Assembly (NCBI GenBank): GCA_015075545.1
Contig: JABTUC010000004.1
Location: 62,001 to 126,000 of the forward strand
Length of the DNA: 64,000 bases
Origin: Ideonella sp.
GTDB taxonomy: Bacteria > Pseudomonadota > Gammaproteobacteria > Burkholderiales > Burkholderiaceae_C
Direction: 5' to 3'
Shown: positions 9,965 through 18,680 of the stretch, piece after piece
Position numbering within the stretch: position 1 is the first letter of the stretch
How the letters are laid out: each line of letters starts with the position of its first letter
Notes under the pieces: generated by a model
Told to the model about the DNA's origin: nothing
Databases searched by the model: none
Seen by the model: the letters and a program-made list of their open reading frames with translations, nothing else
Translations under genes and position numbers: made by a program

Positions 9965-10861
9965 TCAGGCGCGCGTGCTGAGGTAGATGCCCGGCAGGAT
10001 CAGGCAGGCACCGAGCAGGTGAAAGCCTTCGATGCGCTCGCCGAGCACGGCCCACGCCAGCAATGCAGTGTAGAGCGGCCCCAGGTACAGCACCATGCCG
10101 ACGCGCGCCGCGCCGAGCTCGCGCTGCATGATCGAGTAGGCCGCATAGGCGCCGGCGCCGGGCAGCAGTGCCGCCGCGACCACCAGCGCCAGCGAACGCC
10201 ACGACAGCTCGGTGGGCCACCAGGCGAGGGCCTCCCACACGGTGAACGGCAGCAGCACCACGATGCCGGCCACGGCGATCAAGGTCAGCCGCGCCAGCGG
10301 CCCGAAGCGCGAAGGCCACGCCCGCAGCAGCAGCGAATAGACCGTCCAGCTCAGCACCGCCGCGGCGACCCAGATGTCGCCACCGTTGAAGCGCAGGTGC
10401 AGCAGGGCGGCCCAGTCGCCACGCAGCAGGATGTGCAGCACGCCGGCCAGCGCCAGCGCCACGCCGAGCCGTTGCCCGAGGCCCATGCGCTCGTGCAGCC
10501 AGAGCGCGGAAGCCAGCGCGATCAACACCGGCGCGGCGGCGTACAGCAGGCCGATGTTGATCGCGCTGGTCGAACGAGCGCCGATGTAGACGAAGGCCCC
10601 GCACACCCACATGCCGAGCGCGCCCAGCACCAGCAGTTGCTTCCACTCGGTGCGGATCGCGGCGCGCTTGTCGCGCAGCTCGGCGGTGCAGAACGCGCCG
10701 AGAACGAGCGCCGCGACGCTCCAGCGCCCGAGTGCCAGCGCGTGCGGCGCGATCACCCCCGGCGCCCAGCGGGCGACCAGGTAGTTCACGGCCCACAGCG
10801 CGGGAGTGACGAACAGCAGCACGTGCGCGAGCCGGCGCGCGTGCACAGCGGATTGCATCAT
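9965..10861 (-). CDS. EamA/DMT-family transporter
   Basis: A 298-residue protein with ten hydrophobic helices in two homologous halves, the EamA (drug/metabolite transporter) layout. The first half begins 'LLFVTPALWAVNYLVARWA' and each half ends in the typical 'E-x-hydrophobic' helix ('WLHERMGLGQRLGV' and 'LGERIEGFHLLGA'). Such carriers export amino acids, metabolites or nucleotides by proton exchange; the substrate cannot be assigned. It lies 62 bp upstream of the lipoprotein gene on the same strand and is divergent from the acyl-CoA synthetase gene. Confidence 0.88.
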   Translation of the reverse strand: MMQSAVHARRLAHVLLFVTPALWAVNYLVARWAPGVIAPHALALGRWSVAALVLGAFCTAELRDKRAAIRTEWKQLLVLGALGMWVCGAFVYIGARSTSAINIGLLYAAAPVLIALASALWLHERMGLGQRLGVALALAGVLHILLRGDWAALLHLRFNGGDIWVAAAVLSWTVYSLLLRAWPSRFGPLARLTLIAVAGIVVLLPFTVWEALAWWPTELSWRSLALVVAAALLPGAGAYAAYSIMQRELGAARVGMVLYLGPLYTALLAWAVLGERIEGFHLLGACLILPGIYLSTRA

Positions 10862-11053
10862 TGGAGAGGGCGGGCGGCCCGGGCGGCCGGTCGGCTGACG
10901 GTCGGCGCGCAGTGTCGATCATGCGACGATACCCCGAACAGTCGCCAGGGTATTCCACGATGACGGGCAGCTGCGTCGCCCCGCCGGCGCGGACGCACCC
11001 CACTCGACTAGCATGCGCCGAACTTTCAGGAGAGATCGAGACGATCGCTCGTC

Positions 11054-12550
11054 ATGGCCCCGACCCTGATCTTCGAAGGCCGCACGATCGCCGCCGAAAC
11101 GCTCGCCGATCGCGTACTGCGCGCCGCGGCCGCGCTGCGCTCGCTCGGCGTCGCCGCCGGCGACACGGTGGCGCTGATGCTGCGCAACACGCCGACGGTG
11201 ATCGAGACGATGCTGGCGCTGCGCTGGCTCGGGGTCACCTGGTGTCCGATCAACTGGCACTTCCGGCACGACGAGCTGCGCTACATCCTCGCCGACTGCG
11301 ACGCGCGCGTGTTCGTCGCCGACGCGCAGCTGCTGCGCGACCTGCACGACGCGGTGCCGCCCGGCGTGACCGCAATCGCCACCGGCGACGCCGGCGCGCA
11401 GCCGCTGCCGTGGCCGCAATGGGACGCGCTGCGCGACGCCGCGGCGCCGTGCAGCGATGCCGCTGCCACGCCGCGCGCGCCGATGCTCTACACCTCGGGC
11501 ACCACCGGCAAGCCCAAGGGCATCCGCCGCCGCGTGCCGACGTCGCAACAGGTGACGCGCTCGCTGGAGAAGGCGCGCCACTGCTACGGCATCGAGCCCG
11601 GCATGCGCGCGCTGCTCAACGCGCCGATCTACCACAGCGCGCCCAATGCCTTCGCGGTCGCGGTCAGCCAGGCCGAAGGCGCGACGCTGCTGCTCGAGCA
11701 ACGCTTCGACGCCGAGCGCACGCTGCAACTGATCGAGCAGCATCGCCTGACGCATGCCTACCTGGTGCCGACGCTGTACGTGCGCCTGCTGCGCCTGCCC
11801 GATGCCGTGAAGCGCCGGTACGACGTGCGCTCGATCCGCCATGTGAGCTCCACCGGTTCACCGTGCCCGCCCGAGGTCAAGCGCGCGATGATCGACTGGT
11901 GGGGCCCGGTGTTCAACGAGTGCTACGGCTCGAGCGAACTCGGCTACATGACCTACGTGACGAGCGCCGAGGCGCTGGCCAGGCCCGGTACCGCCGGCCG
12001 CGCGCTGCCCGACTGCGAACTCGCGATCCTCGACGAGCACGGCCGCGCGCTGCCGGCCGGGCAGCCGGGGTTGATCCATGCGCGCCTGCGCGACCTGGTG
12101 GACTTCAGCTACCAGGGTAACCACGCCGCGCGCCAGGCGATGGAGCGCGACGGCTTCCTGACGATGGGCGACGTCGGCTACCTCGACCGCGACGGCTATC
12201 TGTTCATCGTCGATCGCGCGGCCGACATGGTGATCTCGGGCGGCGTCAACATCTACCCGGCCGAGATCGAGCAGGCGCTGCTCGCGATGCCGGGCGTCGA
12301 GGACTGCGCAGTGTTCGGCATCCCGCACGACGAGTTCGGCGAGGCCTTGGCCGCGGCGGTGCAGGCGCGCGCCGGCTCGCAGGCGCCGAGCGCCGACGAC
12401 GTGCGCGCCTTCCTGCGCGAGCGTCTCGCGGGGTACAAGGTGCCTGCGGTGATCGCCTTCCACGACACGCTGCCACGCGAAGACACCGGCAAGATCTTCA
12501 AGCGCAAGCTGCGCGAGCCGTACTGGGCCGGGCACACCCGGCGCGTGTAG
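11054..12550 (+). CDS. AMP-dependent acyl-CoA synthetase/ligase
   Basis: A 498-residue ANL-superfamily enzyme that adenylates a carboxylic acid and transfers it to CoA. The P-loop is 'MLYTSGTTGKPKGI', the A5 motif is 'YGSSELGYMTY', the A7/A8 hinge region is 'GDVGYLDRDGYLFIVDR' followed by 'GGVNIYPAEIE', and the C-terminal catalytic lysine lies in 'EDTGKIFKRKLR'. AGGAGAG precedes the ATG by about 20 bases, a rather long spacing. A close relative lies at 18681-20246. The acid substrate is not predictable; similar proteins serve bile acids, aromatics or medium-chain fatty acids. Confidence 0.9.
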   Translation: MAPTLIFEGRTIAAETLADRVLRAAAALRSLGVAAGDTVALMLRNTPTVIETMLALRWLGVTWCPINWHFRHDELRYILADCDARVFVADAQLLRDLHDAVPPGVTAIATGDAGAQPLPWPQWDALRDAAAPCSDAAATPRAPMLYTSGTTGKPKGIRRRVPTSQQVTRSLEKARHCYGIEPGMRALLNAPIYHSAPNAFAVAVSQAEGATLLLEQRFDAERTLQLIEQHRLTHAYLVPTLYVRLLRLPDAVKRRYDVRSIRHVSSTGSPCPPEVKRAMIDWWGPVFNECYGSSELGYMTYVTSAEALARPGTAGRALPDCELAILDEHGRALPAGQPGLIHARLRDLVDFSYQGNHAARQAMERDGFLTMGDVGYLDRDGYLFIVDRAADMVISGGVNIYPAEIEQALLAMPGVEDCAVFGIPHDEFGEALAAAVQARAGSQAPSADDVRAFLRERLAGYKVPAVIAFHDTLPREDTGKIFKRKLREPYWAGHTRRV

Positions 12551-12716
12551 CGGCTTCGCCGGCGCACCTCGCGCGACGATCGCAGCGTCGAGGTTCGACA
12601 CCGGCGGCAAGGGCCAGCGCCACGACCGTCGAAGGCATCGACCACGAAGGCTTGTCGCGCGAGGCGGCGCCCTGTACGCTCCACGGCGCCCGACAGAGGT
12701 CGACAGGGAGACCGCC

Positions 12717-13181
12717 ATGGCATCGAAATCTGGACAAGTCGCCCGCATCAATGGTCTGTTGACCGCGTGGAAGGCGTATCGCGCGGCCCTTCCCGAACCT
12801 GCTCGCTACTGCCAACTCAAGGAAGACCTGTACAAGGTCCGCAATGCCGGGTGGAACGGCAATCCGCCGCTTGCCGCATGGCCCGCCAATCTGGTCGACC
12901 CGGACGACAGCGTCATGGCGGCCGTCGAGCACTACTTCCTGTGCCGCTGCTGGGTCGGCACCGGCCAGTACCCCGCGTGGCAGATGCGCGCGATGAACGG
13001 CATCTACGACGCTGGCAAGATGCTCGGCGCGTCGCCGAGGCACAACCCGACCAAGCCCACCACGCCGATCACGAGCACGCAAATGGCCTTTCAGGAGGCC
13101 GGCGTGCGCGACGGCGAAGCCGATCTGCGCAAGTCGGGCAAGACGGCGCCGCTCGTCGCCAAGCCGCCGACGTACTGGTGA
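12717..13181 (+). CDS. Uncharacterised protein
   Basis: A 154-residue soluble protein that I do not recognise. ATG at 12717 follows 'GGGAGACC' at good spacing. It has no signal peptide or membrane helix. The N-terminal part is helical ('GLLTAWKAYRAAL'), the centre contains two cysteines in 'HYFLCRCWVG', and the tail is rich in Thr/Pro ('NPTKPTTPITS'). Its codons are less uniformly GC-ending than those of its neighbours, which could mean a recent arrival. It sits between an acyl-CoA synthetase gene and a convergent citrate-synthase-like gene and shows no operon partner. Confidence 0.7.
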   Translation: MASKSGQVARINGLLTAWKAYRAALPEPARYCQLKEDLYKVRNAGWNGNPPLAAWPANLVDPDDSVMAAVEHYFLCRCWVGTGQYPAWQMRAMNGIYDAGKMLGASPRHNPTKPTTPITSTQMAFQEAGVRDGEADLRKSGKTAPLVAKPPTYW

Positions 13182-13212
13182 CCGCACCGCGGCTGCGGCG
13201 TCGAGCGCGGCC

Positions 13213-14442
13213 TCAAGCGGCGGCCGCCTCGACGAAGCGCGCGCGCGGCCGCAGCAGCACGCCGCTGGCCTGCTGCTCGAGCACGTGCGCGACCCAGCCG
13301 GCGCTGCGCCCGATGGCGAAGATCGCCGGGCCCATGCCCAGCGGCAGATCCAGCGCGCCGCACACCGCGGCGAGCGCGACGTCGACGTTGGGCCTGGGCC
13401 GGTGTGCGCGTGCCATCGCGTCGATCAGCGCCAGCAGCGTGCGCACGCGCGGCGCACGCGGCCTGGCCGCCACCGCCAGCGCGAGCAGCGGCGCCACGCG
13501 CGCATCGCCGTCGGGGTACAGCGGGTGGCCGAAGCCCGGCAGCTTCTCGCCGCGGCGCATGCGCTCGGCCACCGCGGCCAGCGCACCCTCGGGGTTGCCA
13601 GCCTCGAGCACCAGCCGCTCCACCTGCTCGCTCGCGCCGCCGTGCCGCGGGCCGCTGAACGCGCCCAGCGCGGCGGACAGGCACGCGTAGAGGTCGGCGC
13701 CGGTCGAAGCCGCGACGCGCGCCGCGAAGGTCGACGTGTTCAGCTCGTGATCGGCCACCAGCACCAGCGCCCCGCGCAGCAGATTGAGCGACTTGCGCAC
13801 GGGCGGCACGCCGAGCGCGAGCGCCAGCGCGCGCACCGGGTCGGTGGTGGCCGACGCCGCCGCCACGCGGCGCGCATCGAGCGCGAGCGCCACGCTCGCC
13901 GCGAGTTGCGGAATCAGCCGCCGCGCGCGCGCCACCACCGCGGTCGGCGCGGTGTCGAAGCGCAACGGATCTGCCGCCGCCAGCACCGGCAGCGTCAGCG
14001 CGAGCGCGGCCAGCGGCGGCGCGCCCGCCGGCAACAGGCGCGCCAGCGCGCGCCACGGCGGCGCCGGCGCATCGCCCGGCCAGCGCACGGGCTGCGCCGG
14101 CAGCGCGCCGCTCCACAGCAGCTCGGCCACCGCCTCGAACGGCACGCCGCGCTGCACCAGCTCGACGGCCGGCTGGCCGCGGTAGTGCGGACCCGAGGCG
14201 CTCATGCGCGTGATGCGGGTGTCGAGCACCGGCTCGCCGAAGCGCAGCGCCTGCGCGGCCGGGCCGGCGCTGCGTGCGCGCAGCGGCTCGAGATCCTCGC
14301 GGCGGTAGCGGCGGCCCTGCCCGCGCGGCCCCGGCAGCCCCTTGACGAGGCCGCGGCTGGCGTAGGCGTAGAGCGTCTGCAGCTTGATGCCCAGGTAGTC
14401 GGCCGCCTGCTGCGACGACAGCGGCTCCGCGGTGGTTTTCAT
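13213..14442 (-). CDS. Citrate-synthase-family protein with N-terminal helix-turn-helix domain
   Basis: A 409-residue two-domain protein. Residues 9-52 ('SSQQAADYLGIKLQTLYAYA' and following) form a MerR/excisionase-type DNA-binding helix-turn-helix with wing. The rest is a citrate-synthase fold: catalytic His232 in 'ADHELNTSTF', His306 in 'GFGHPLYPDGDAR' and Asp354 in 'PNVDVA'. In ordinary citrate synthases the second motif is GHRVYK; here it reads GHPLY, so an arginine-containing contact is missing. It is divergent from a second citrate synthase gene across an 84-bp spacer full of dyads. It may sense acyl-CoA or oxaloacetate and control its own promoter. That role is inference. Confidence 0.85.
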   Translation of the reverse strand: MKTTAEPLSSQQAADYLGIKLQTLYAYASRGLVKGLPGPRGQGRRYRREDLEPLRARSAGPAAQALRFGEPVLDTRITRMSASGPHYRGQPAVELVQRGVPFEAVAELLWSGALPAQPVRWPGDAPAPPWRALARLLPAGAPPLAALALTLPVLAAADPLRFDTAPTAVVARARRLIPQLAASVALALDARRVAAASATTDPVRALALALGVPPVRKSLNLLRGALVLVADHELNTSTFAARVAASTGADLYACLSAALGAFSGPRHGGASEQVERLVLEAGNPEGALAAVAERMRRGEKLPGFGHPLYPDGDARVAPLLALAVAARPRAPRVRTLLALIDAMARAHRPRPNVDVALAAVCGALDLPLGMGPAIFAIGRSAGWVAHVLEQQASGVLLRPRARFVEAAAA

Positions 14443-14462
14443 GGCCGCTATCTTGACTGATC

Positions 14463-14508
14463 GATCAACGTTGATCAACTGCGGCAAAGCCGTCATGATC
14501 ACGATCAT
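14463..14508. promoter_or_regulatory. Divergent promoter region with two dyad operators between citrate synthase genes
   Basis: GATCAACGTTGATC at 14463-14476 is a perfect 14-bp palindrome. A second dyad, ATGATC-AC-GATCAT, lies at 14495-14508. Both are in the 84-bp spacer between the HTH-citrate synthase (start 14442) and the second citrate synthase (start 14527). The spacing of 32 bp between dyad centres is about three helical turns, so a protein could bind both on one face. The obvious candidate ligand is the HTH domain of the flanking protein; this is inferred. Confidence 0.5.
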
Positions 14509-14526
14509 CGACCCCGGAGTACGACG

Positions 14527-15639
14527 ATGGACGCCAACGGACTCGAAGGCATCGTGGTGGCCGACACCACGCTCAGCGACGTCGACGGCGAGCGCGGCCG
14601 CCTGGTGATCCGCGGCCACGACGTCGAGCCGCTGGCGCTGCAGCACGACTTCGAGGCGGCCTGCGCGCTGCTGTGGAGCGGCGCCCTGCCCGACCACGGC
14701 GCGCACGCGGCGCTGCGCGCCGGCCTCGGCCGCGCGCGCGTGCACGCCTTCGCGCGCCTGGGCGCTCTCGGCGACGCGCTCGATGCACGCGACGCAATGG
14801 ACGCGCTGCGCGCCGCGCTCGCGCACCTGCACGCCGACGGCCTCGCGCCGCTGCCGCTGAAGCTCGAGATCACCGCCGCGGTGGCGGTGTCCGCGACGGC
14901 GTGGCTGCGCCGGCGCGCCGGCTGCGAGGCCATTGCACCCGACCCCGCGCTCGGCCACGCGGCCGACCTGCTGCGCATGGCGGGCATGGCCTTCGCTGCG
15001 CGCGAACAGGCGGCGCGCGCGCGTGCGCTCGACACCTACCTGGTGGCCGCATCCGACCACGGCATGAACGCCTCGACCTTCACCGCGCGCGTGGTTGCCT
15101 CGACGCACTCCGACGCGGTGTCGGCGGTGGTGGCGGCGATCGGCGCGCTCAAGGGCCCGCTGCACGGCGGCGCGCCGGGCCCGGTGCTGGCGATGCTCGA
15201 CGCCATCGGCTCCCCCGAGCAGGCGCCGCAGTGGGTCGCGCGCGAACTGGCCGCCGGGCGGCGCATCATGGGCATGGGCCACCGCGTCTATCGCGTGCGC
15301 GACCCGCGCGCCGCGGTGATGGAACGAGCGATCGAGCGGCTCGAGGCCGGCGGCGTGCGCAGCCCGCGGCTCGCACTGGCGCGCGCCGTCGAGGCGGTGG
15401 CCGTGGCCTCGCTCGGCGAGCGCCGGCCCGAACGGCGACTGGCCGCCAACGTCGAGTTCTATACCGCGGTCATCCTCGATGCGGTGGGTTTGCCGCCCGA
15501 GCTGTTCTCGGCGGTCTTCGCGGCGGCGCGCGTCGCCGGCTGGCTGGCGCACATCGACGAGCAGGTCGCCGGTGGGCGGCTGATCCGGCCGGCGTCGCGC
15601 TACGTGGGGCCGCAGCCCTCGTTGGCCGAAGCGGCCTGA
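14527..15639 (+). CDS. Citrate synthase/methylcitrate synthase family enzyme
   Basis: A 370-residue citrate synthase, the short type I-like length. Catalytic His178 ('SDHGMNASTF') and His252 ('MGMGHRVYRVRDPR') are present. The usual catalytic Asp is Glu310 in 'AANVEFY'; some citrate synthase subfamilies carry Glu there, so I do not read it as inactivation. It would condense an acyl-CoA (acetyl- or propionyl-CoA) with oxaloacetate. It is unlikely to be the main TCA enzyme, which in this group is normally about 430 residues and sits elsewhere. The divergent partner with a DNA-binding domain suggests dedicated regulation. Confidence 0.88.
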   Translation: MDANGLEGIVVADTTLSDVDGERGRLVIRGHDVEPLALQHDFEAACALLWSGALPDHGAHAALRAGLGRARVHAFARLGALGDALDARDAMDALRAALAHLHADGLAPLPLKLEITAAVAVSATAWLRRRAGCEAIAPDPALGHAADLLRMAGMAFAAREQAARARALDTYLVAASDHGMNASTFTARVVASTHSDAVSAVVAAIGALKGPLHGGAPGPVLAMLDAIGSPEQAPQWVARELAAGRRIMGMGHRVYRVRDPRAAVMERAIERLEAGGVRSPRLALARAVEAVAVASLGERRPERRLAANVEFYTAVILDAVGLPPELFSAVFAAARVAGWLAHIDEQVAGGRLIRPASRYVGPQPSLAEAA

Positions 15640-15684
15640 GTTGCGCAGGACGGCGCCTGCGCGCCGGCTTGCGCCTGCGAAGGG

Positions 15685-15706
15685 GCCGGCGCTTGCAAGC
15701 GCCGGC
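15685..15706. terminator. Perfect 22-bp palindrome between convergent genes
   Basis: GCCGGCGCTTGCAAGCGCCGGC is fully self-complementary and lies between the convergent citrate synthase and Nramp genes, where a bidirectional terminator is expected. There is no T run, so Rho-independent termination is not certain; transcript stabilisation is an alternative. Further copies of similar GCGCCGGC words surround it (15660-15715). Confidence 0.4.
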
Positions 15707-15756
15707 GCAGGCTGCAAGCCTGAGCCGGACGCGAGCCGGCTGCGGGCCCGAGGCCT

Positions 15757-16439
15757 CTAAGCGGTGGCGAACATCGCCACCACCGTCGCGGTCATCACCG
15801 CGGTGGCGAGCCATCCGGCCGCGCGCAAGCGGCGGCCGATCACGTTGACGCCCATCACGCGCGGGCTGGCGGCCAGCAGCATCATCACCGCCATGATCGG
15901 CACGGCGATCACGCCGTTGATCAATCGAGCCGCAGCGTGAAGGCCACCGCCACGTACGCCAGCAACGCCAGCGTCAGCCACTTCAACCAGCGCACGTAGC
16001 GCTGGTACGGCAGGAACACCTGCAGCACCAGGCACAGCAGGCCGAACGTCACGGCGTAGACGTGCGTCGAACCGCCTACCAGCAGCGCGAGGGCCTCGGC
16101 CATCGCCGCCAGATCGGCGGCGAGGTTCAGCGTGTTGGCCAGCAGCAGCATGCCCACCACCGCCAGCAGCACGCCGCGCGGGAAGCGCGCCTTGATGTTG
16201 GCCGCCAGGCCGCGCCGCGTGACGTAGCCGATGCGCGCACTGACGATCTGGATCGCGATCATCAACGGCAGCGTCAGCACCACCGTCCACAGCATCGCGT
16301 AGCCGAACGACGCGCCGGCCTGCGAGTAGGTGGCGATGCCGCTGGGGTCGTCGTCGGCCGCGCCGGTGATCAGGCCAGGGCCCAGGCGCCGCAACGAGAG
16401 ATGAAAGCGCAGCCGGTCGAGCGCCCGGCGCGGGCTCAT
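15757..16439 (-). pseudogene. Nramp-family divalent metal transporter with internal deletion
   Basis: The N-terminal 163 or so residues carry the family signature 'GPGLITGAADDDPSGIATYS' and about five membrane helices. After 'FTLRLD' (near 15925) the frame stops; in the next frame the sequence resumes with 'INGVIAVPIMAVMMLL' and 'SPRVMGVN', which belong to the last helices of this family. The product would be about 227 residues against more than 400 in normal members, so roughly 190 residues of the middle are lost, plus a frame change. ATG at 16439 overlaps the stop of the sensor-kinase gene (ATGA), so it was translationally coupled to it. Real deletion or assembly collapse are both possible. 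Confidence 0.75.
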
Positions 16440-17863
16440 GCGTTGCCGCCTGCCACGCGCGGCGGCGCGGGCGCCGACGGCGGCGCACACGGCGCGAACA
16501 CCACGCCGATGCGCACGCCGCCGGCCGGCGGCGACTCGCACGACACCTGGGCACCGTGGCGCTCGGCGATCTCCTTGACGATCGCCAGGCCGAGGCCCAC
16601 GCCGGCATCGGCCGACGCGTCGCCGCGCTGGAAGCGCTCGAATACCGCGGCCGGTGTCAGCGCACCGAGGCCAGGGCCGTCGTCGAGAACGTCGAGCGCA
16701 ACCGCATCGGGCCGCTGCCGCGCAACGCGCACCGTCACCACGCCGCCGCGGCGGCCGTAGCGCAGCGCGTTGTCGACCAGGTTGCCGACCAGCTCGCAGA
16801 GCAAGGTCTCGTTGCCGAACACCCACACCGGCTCGCTCGGCCCGGCGTACCCGAGATCGACCGCGCGCGCCTCGGCCGCCGGCAGAAAGCGCTGGATCGA
16901 CTGTGCCGCGACCCCGGTGAGATCGACCGCGGCGAAGTTGGCCGGTACCGAACCCGCCTCGGAGCGCGACAGCGTCAGCAGTTGCTCGATCACGTGCGCC
17001 GCGCGCGCGGCGCTGCGGTCGATCTCGTCGAGCCGGCGCCGCGTGCCCGCGGCGTCGACCTCGTCGTGCGCCAGTTGCGCCTGCAGGCGCAGCCCGGCGA
17101 TCGGCGTGCGCAATTGGTGCGCCGCGTTGGCGACGAAGCGGCGCTGCGACTCGATCGACTCCGACACGCGCTGCATCATGCGGTTGATCGCCAGGATCAG
17201 GCCGCGCACCTCGCGCGGCGCCATCGCCGGCTCGAGCGCCGCGAGGTTGGTGCCCGAGCGGGTGGCGGCTTCGGCCTCGAGCTGGCGCAACGGCTCGAGC
17301 GTGCGCGCGATGCTGCTGCGCACCAGCAGGACGGCCACCCCGATCATCAGCCCGAACAGCAGCAGCGACCCCGCCAGTGTCTGCTGCGCCATGTGCTCGC
17401 GCAGCCCCAGCGACTCGGCCACCTCGATCAGCACGGCAACGTCGCCGGGGTCGAGTTCGCGCACGGTGGCCCCGATGCGAAACGGCGTGCCGTCGATCGT
17501 CGCGTCGCGGAACTGCGTCGTGCCCGCCGGCGGCCCACCGGCGGGCCGCACGCCGAGATCGGCGTTGCCGTCGACCAGCGCGCCGCTGCGCAGATCGACC
17601 ACGCGATACAGCACACGCTCGCCCTCGTTGGAAAGCAGCCAGACGCGCGCCGCCGGCGGCAGATCGACCTGCACCTGGCCGTCGCGCAGCCCGACCTGGT
17701 TGGCCAGCGTCGTCACGTCGTCGGACAAGGCGCGGTCGTACGCCAGGTTGGCGTAGCGCGCGCCGAGCCGGTAGGCGATGGCGCCGGCGACGATGCCGAT
17801 CAGCGCGAACGCGGCCACCAGCCGCACGGTGAGCGTGCCGCGCAGCGAGTCACGCGCCCACAT
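16436..17863 (-). CDS. Sensor histidine kinase (TctE/QseC-like)
   Basis: A 475-residue inner-membrane kinase. A first membrane helix spans about 13-33, a periplasmic sensor domain 35-160 resembles the 2CSK_N domain of TctE-type kinases, and a second helix spans 163-182. HAMP-like sequence follows, then the phospho-acceptor His249 in 'NAAHQLRTPIAGLR', the N box 'NLVDNALRYG', and ATP-lid motifs 'DDGPGLG' and 'GVGLGLAIVKEI'. It lies 20 bp after its response regulator. Relatives sense tricarboxylates and control Tct transporters, yet here the downstream coupled gene is a metal transporter remnant. Confidence 0.88.
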   Translation of the reverse strand: MWARDSLRGTLTVRLVAAFALIGIVAGAIAYRLGARYANLAYDRALSDDVTTLANQVGLRDGQVQVDLPPAARVWLLSNEGERVLYRVVDLRSGALVDGNADLGVRPAGGPPAGTTQFRDATIDGTPFRIGATVRELDPGDVAVLIEVAESLGLREHMAQQTLAGSLLLFGLMIGVAVLLVRSSIARTLEPLRQLEAEAATRSGTNLAALEPAMAPREVRGLILAINRMMQRVSESIESQRRFVANAAHQLRTPIAGLRLQAQLAHDEVDAAGTRRRLDEIDRSAARAAHVIEQLLTLSRSEAGSVPANFAAVDLTGVAAQSIQRFLPAAEARAVDLGYAGPSEPVWVFGNETLLCELVGNLVDNALRYGRRGGVVTVRVARQRPDAVALDVLDDGPGLGALTPAAVFERFQRGDASADAGVGLGLAIVKEIAERHGAQVSCESPPAGGVRIGVVFAPCAPPSAPAPPRVAGGNA

Positions 17864-17883
17864 CGCGCCACTCGACGATCAGC

Positions 17884-18543
17884 CTAGGCTTCGGCCTGCA
17901 ACGAATAGCCCAGCCCCCGCACCGTCTTGATCCGCAGCCCGGCGGGCTCGAGCTTGCGCCGCAGCCGGTAGACGTAGACCTCGATCGAGTTGTCGCTCGT
18001 CGGTTCGTCGTCGGCCGCCGCGCGCTGCGCGAGCGAGGCCTTGCTGACGATGCGCCCGCCCGCATGCAGCATCGCCTCGAGAACGATGGTCTCGTTGCGG
18101 GTCAGCGTCAGCGGCTGCCCGTCGATCCATCCCTGGTGCGACTCCCACGACCATTTCAGCGCGCCGATCTCGGCGGCCGTGCCGCGGCCGCGCCGCAGCA
18201 GCGCGCGCACGCGCGCCTCGAACTCGGCGCGCTCGAACGGCTTGCCGAGGTAGTCGTCGGCACCGAGGTCGAGGCCGCGCACGCGGTCGGCGATCTGGTC
18301 GCGCGCGCTCAGGATCAGCGCCGGCGTCGCCTGCCGGCGCTGGCGCATGCGTTGCAGCACCGTGAAACCATCCATGCGCGGCAGGCCGATGTCGAGCACC
18401 ACGAGGTCGAACGCCTCGCGCGCCAGCCGGTCGTCGGCGTCGACGCCGTCGCCGCTGACCGCGGCGTGGTGCCCCGCACGCTCGAGCACCGTTCTCAGGC
18501 CATCGCTCAGCGCCGCGTCGTCTTCGACCACCAGGATGCGCAT
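17884..18543 (-). CDS. OmpR-family response regulator (TctD-like)
   Basis: A 219-residue regulator. The receiver domain (1-120) has the acidic pocket 'VEDDA', phospho-acceptor Asp51 in 'LVVLDIGLPRMDGF' and Lys101 in 'YLGKPF'. The winged-helix DNA-binding domain (130-217) ends 'SIEVYVYRLRRKLEPAG' and 'TVRGLGYSL', typical of the OmpR/PhoB class. It forms an operon with the downstream sensor kinase. Targets are unknown; the Nramp-like gene at the end of the operon and any Tct transporter operon are candidates. Confidence 0.9.
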   Translation of the reverse strand: MRILVVEDDAALSDGLRTVLERAGHHAAVSGDGVDADDRLAREAFDLVVLDIGLPRMDGFTVLQRMRQRRQATPALILSARDQIADRVRGLDLGADDYLGKPFERAEFEARVRALLRRGRGTAAEIGALKWSWESHQGWIDGQPLTLTRNETIVLEAMLHAGGRIVSKASLAQRAAADDEPTSDNSIEVYVYRLRRKLEPAGLRIKTVRGLGYSLQAEA

Positions 18544-18680
18544 CGCCGTCTCCGCGTTCAGGCTCGCTTCAGCACGGGCCCGCCGAGCATCCTAATGCGT
18601 GGCGCGACCGGGCGGCGACAGCCGGCGCTACGATGCAGGCGGCCCCGGCATCGCCGCCGGCGGCTCGGAGGGCGCCACCC

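Noticed and set aside
8076-9986. 636-residue open frame on the plus strand across amtB
   Set aside because: It is antisense to a clear ammonium channel gene, has His/Arg/Gln-rich low-complexity sequence and no motif; it is a product of the high GC third-position bias.
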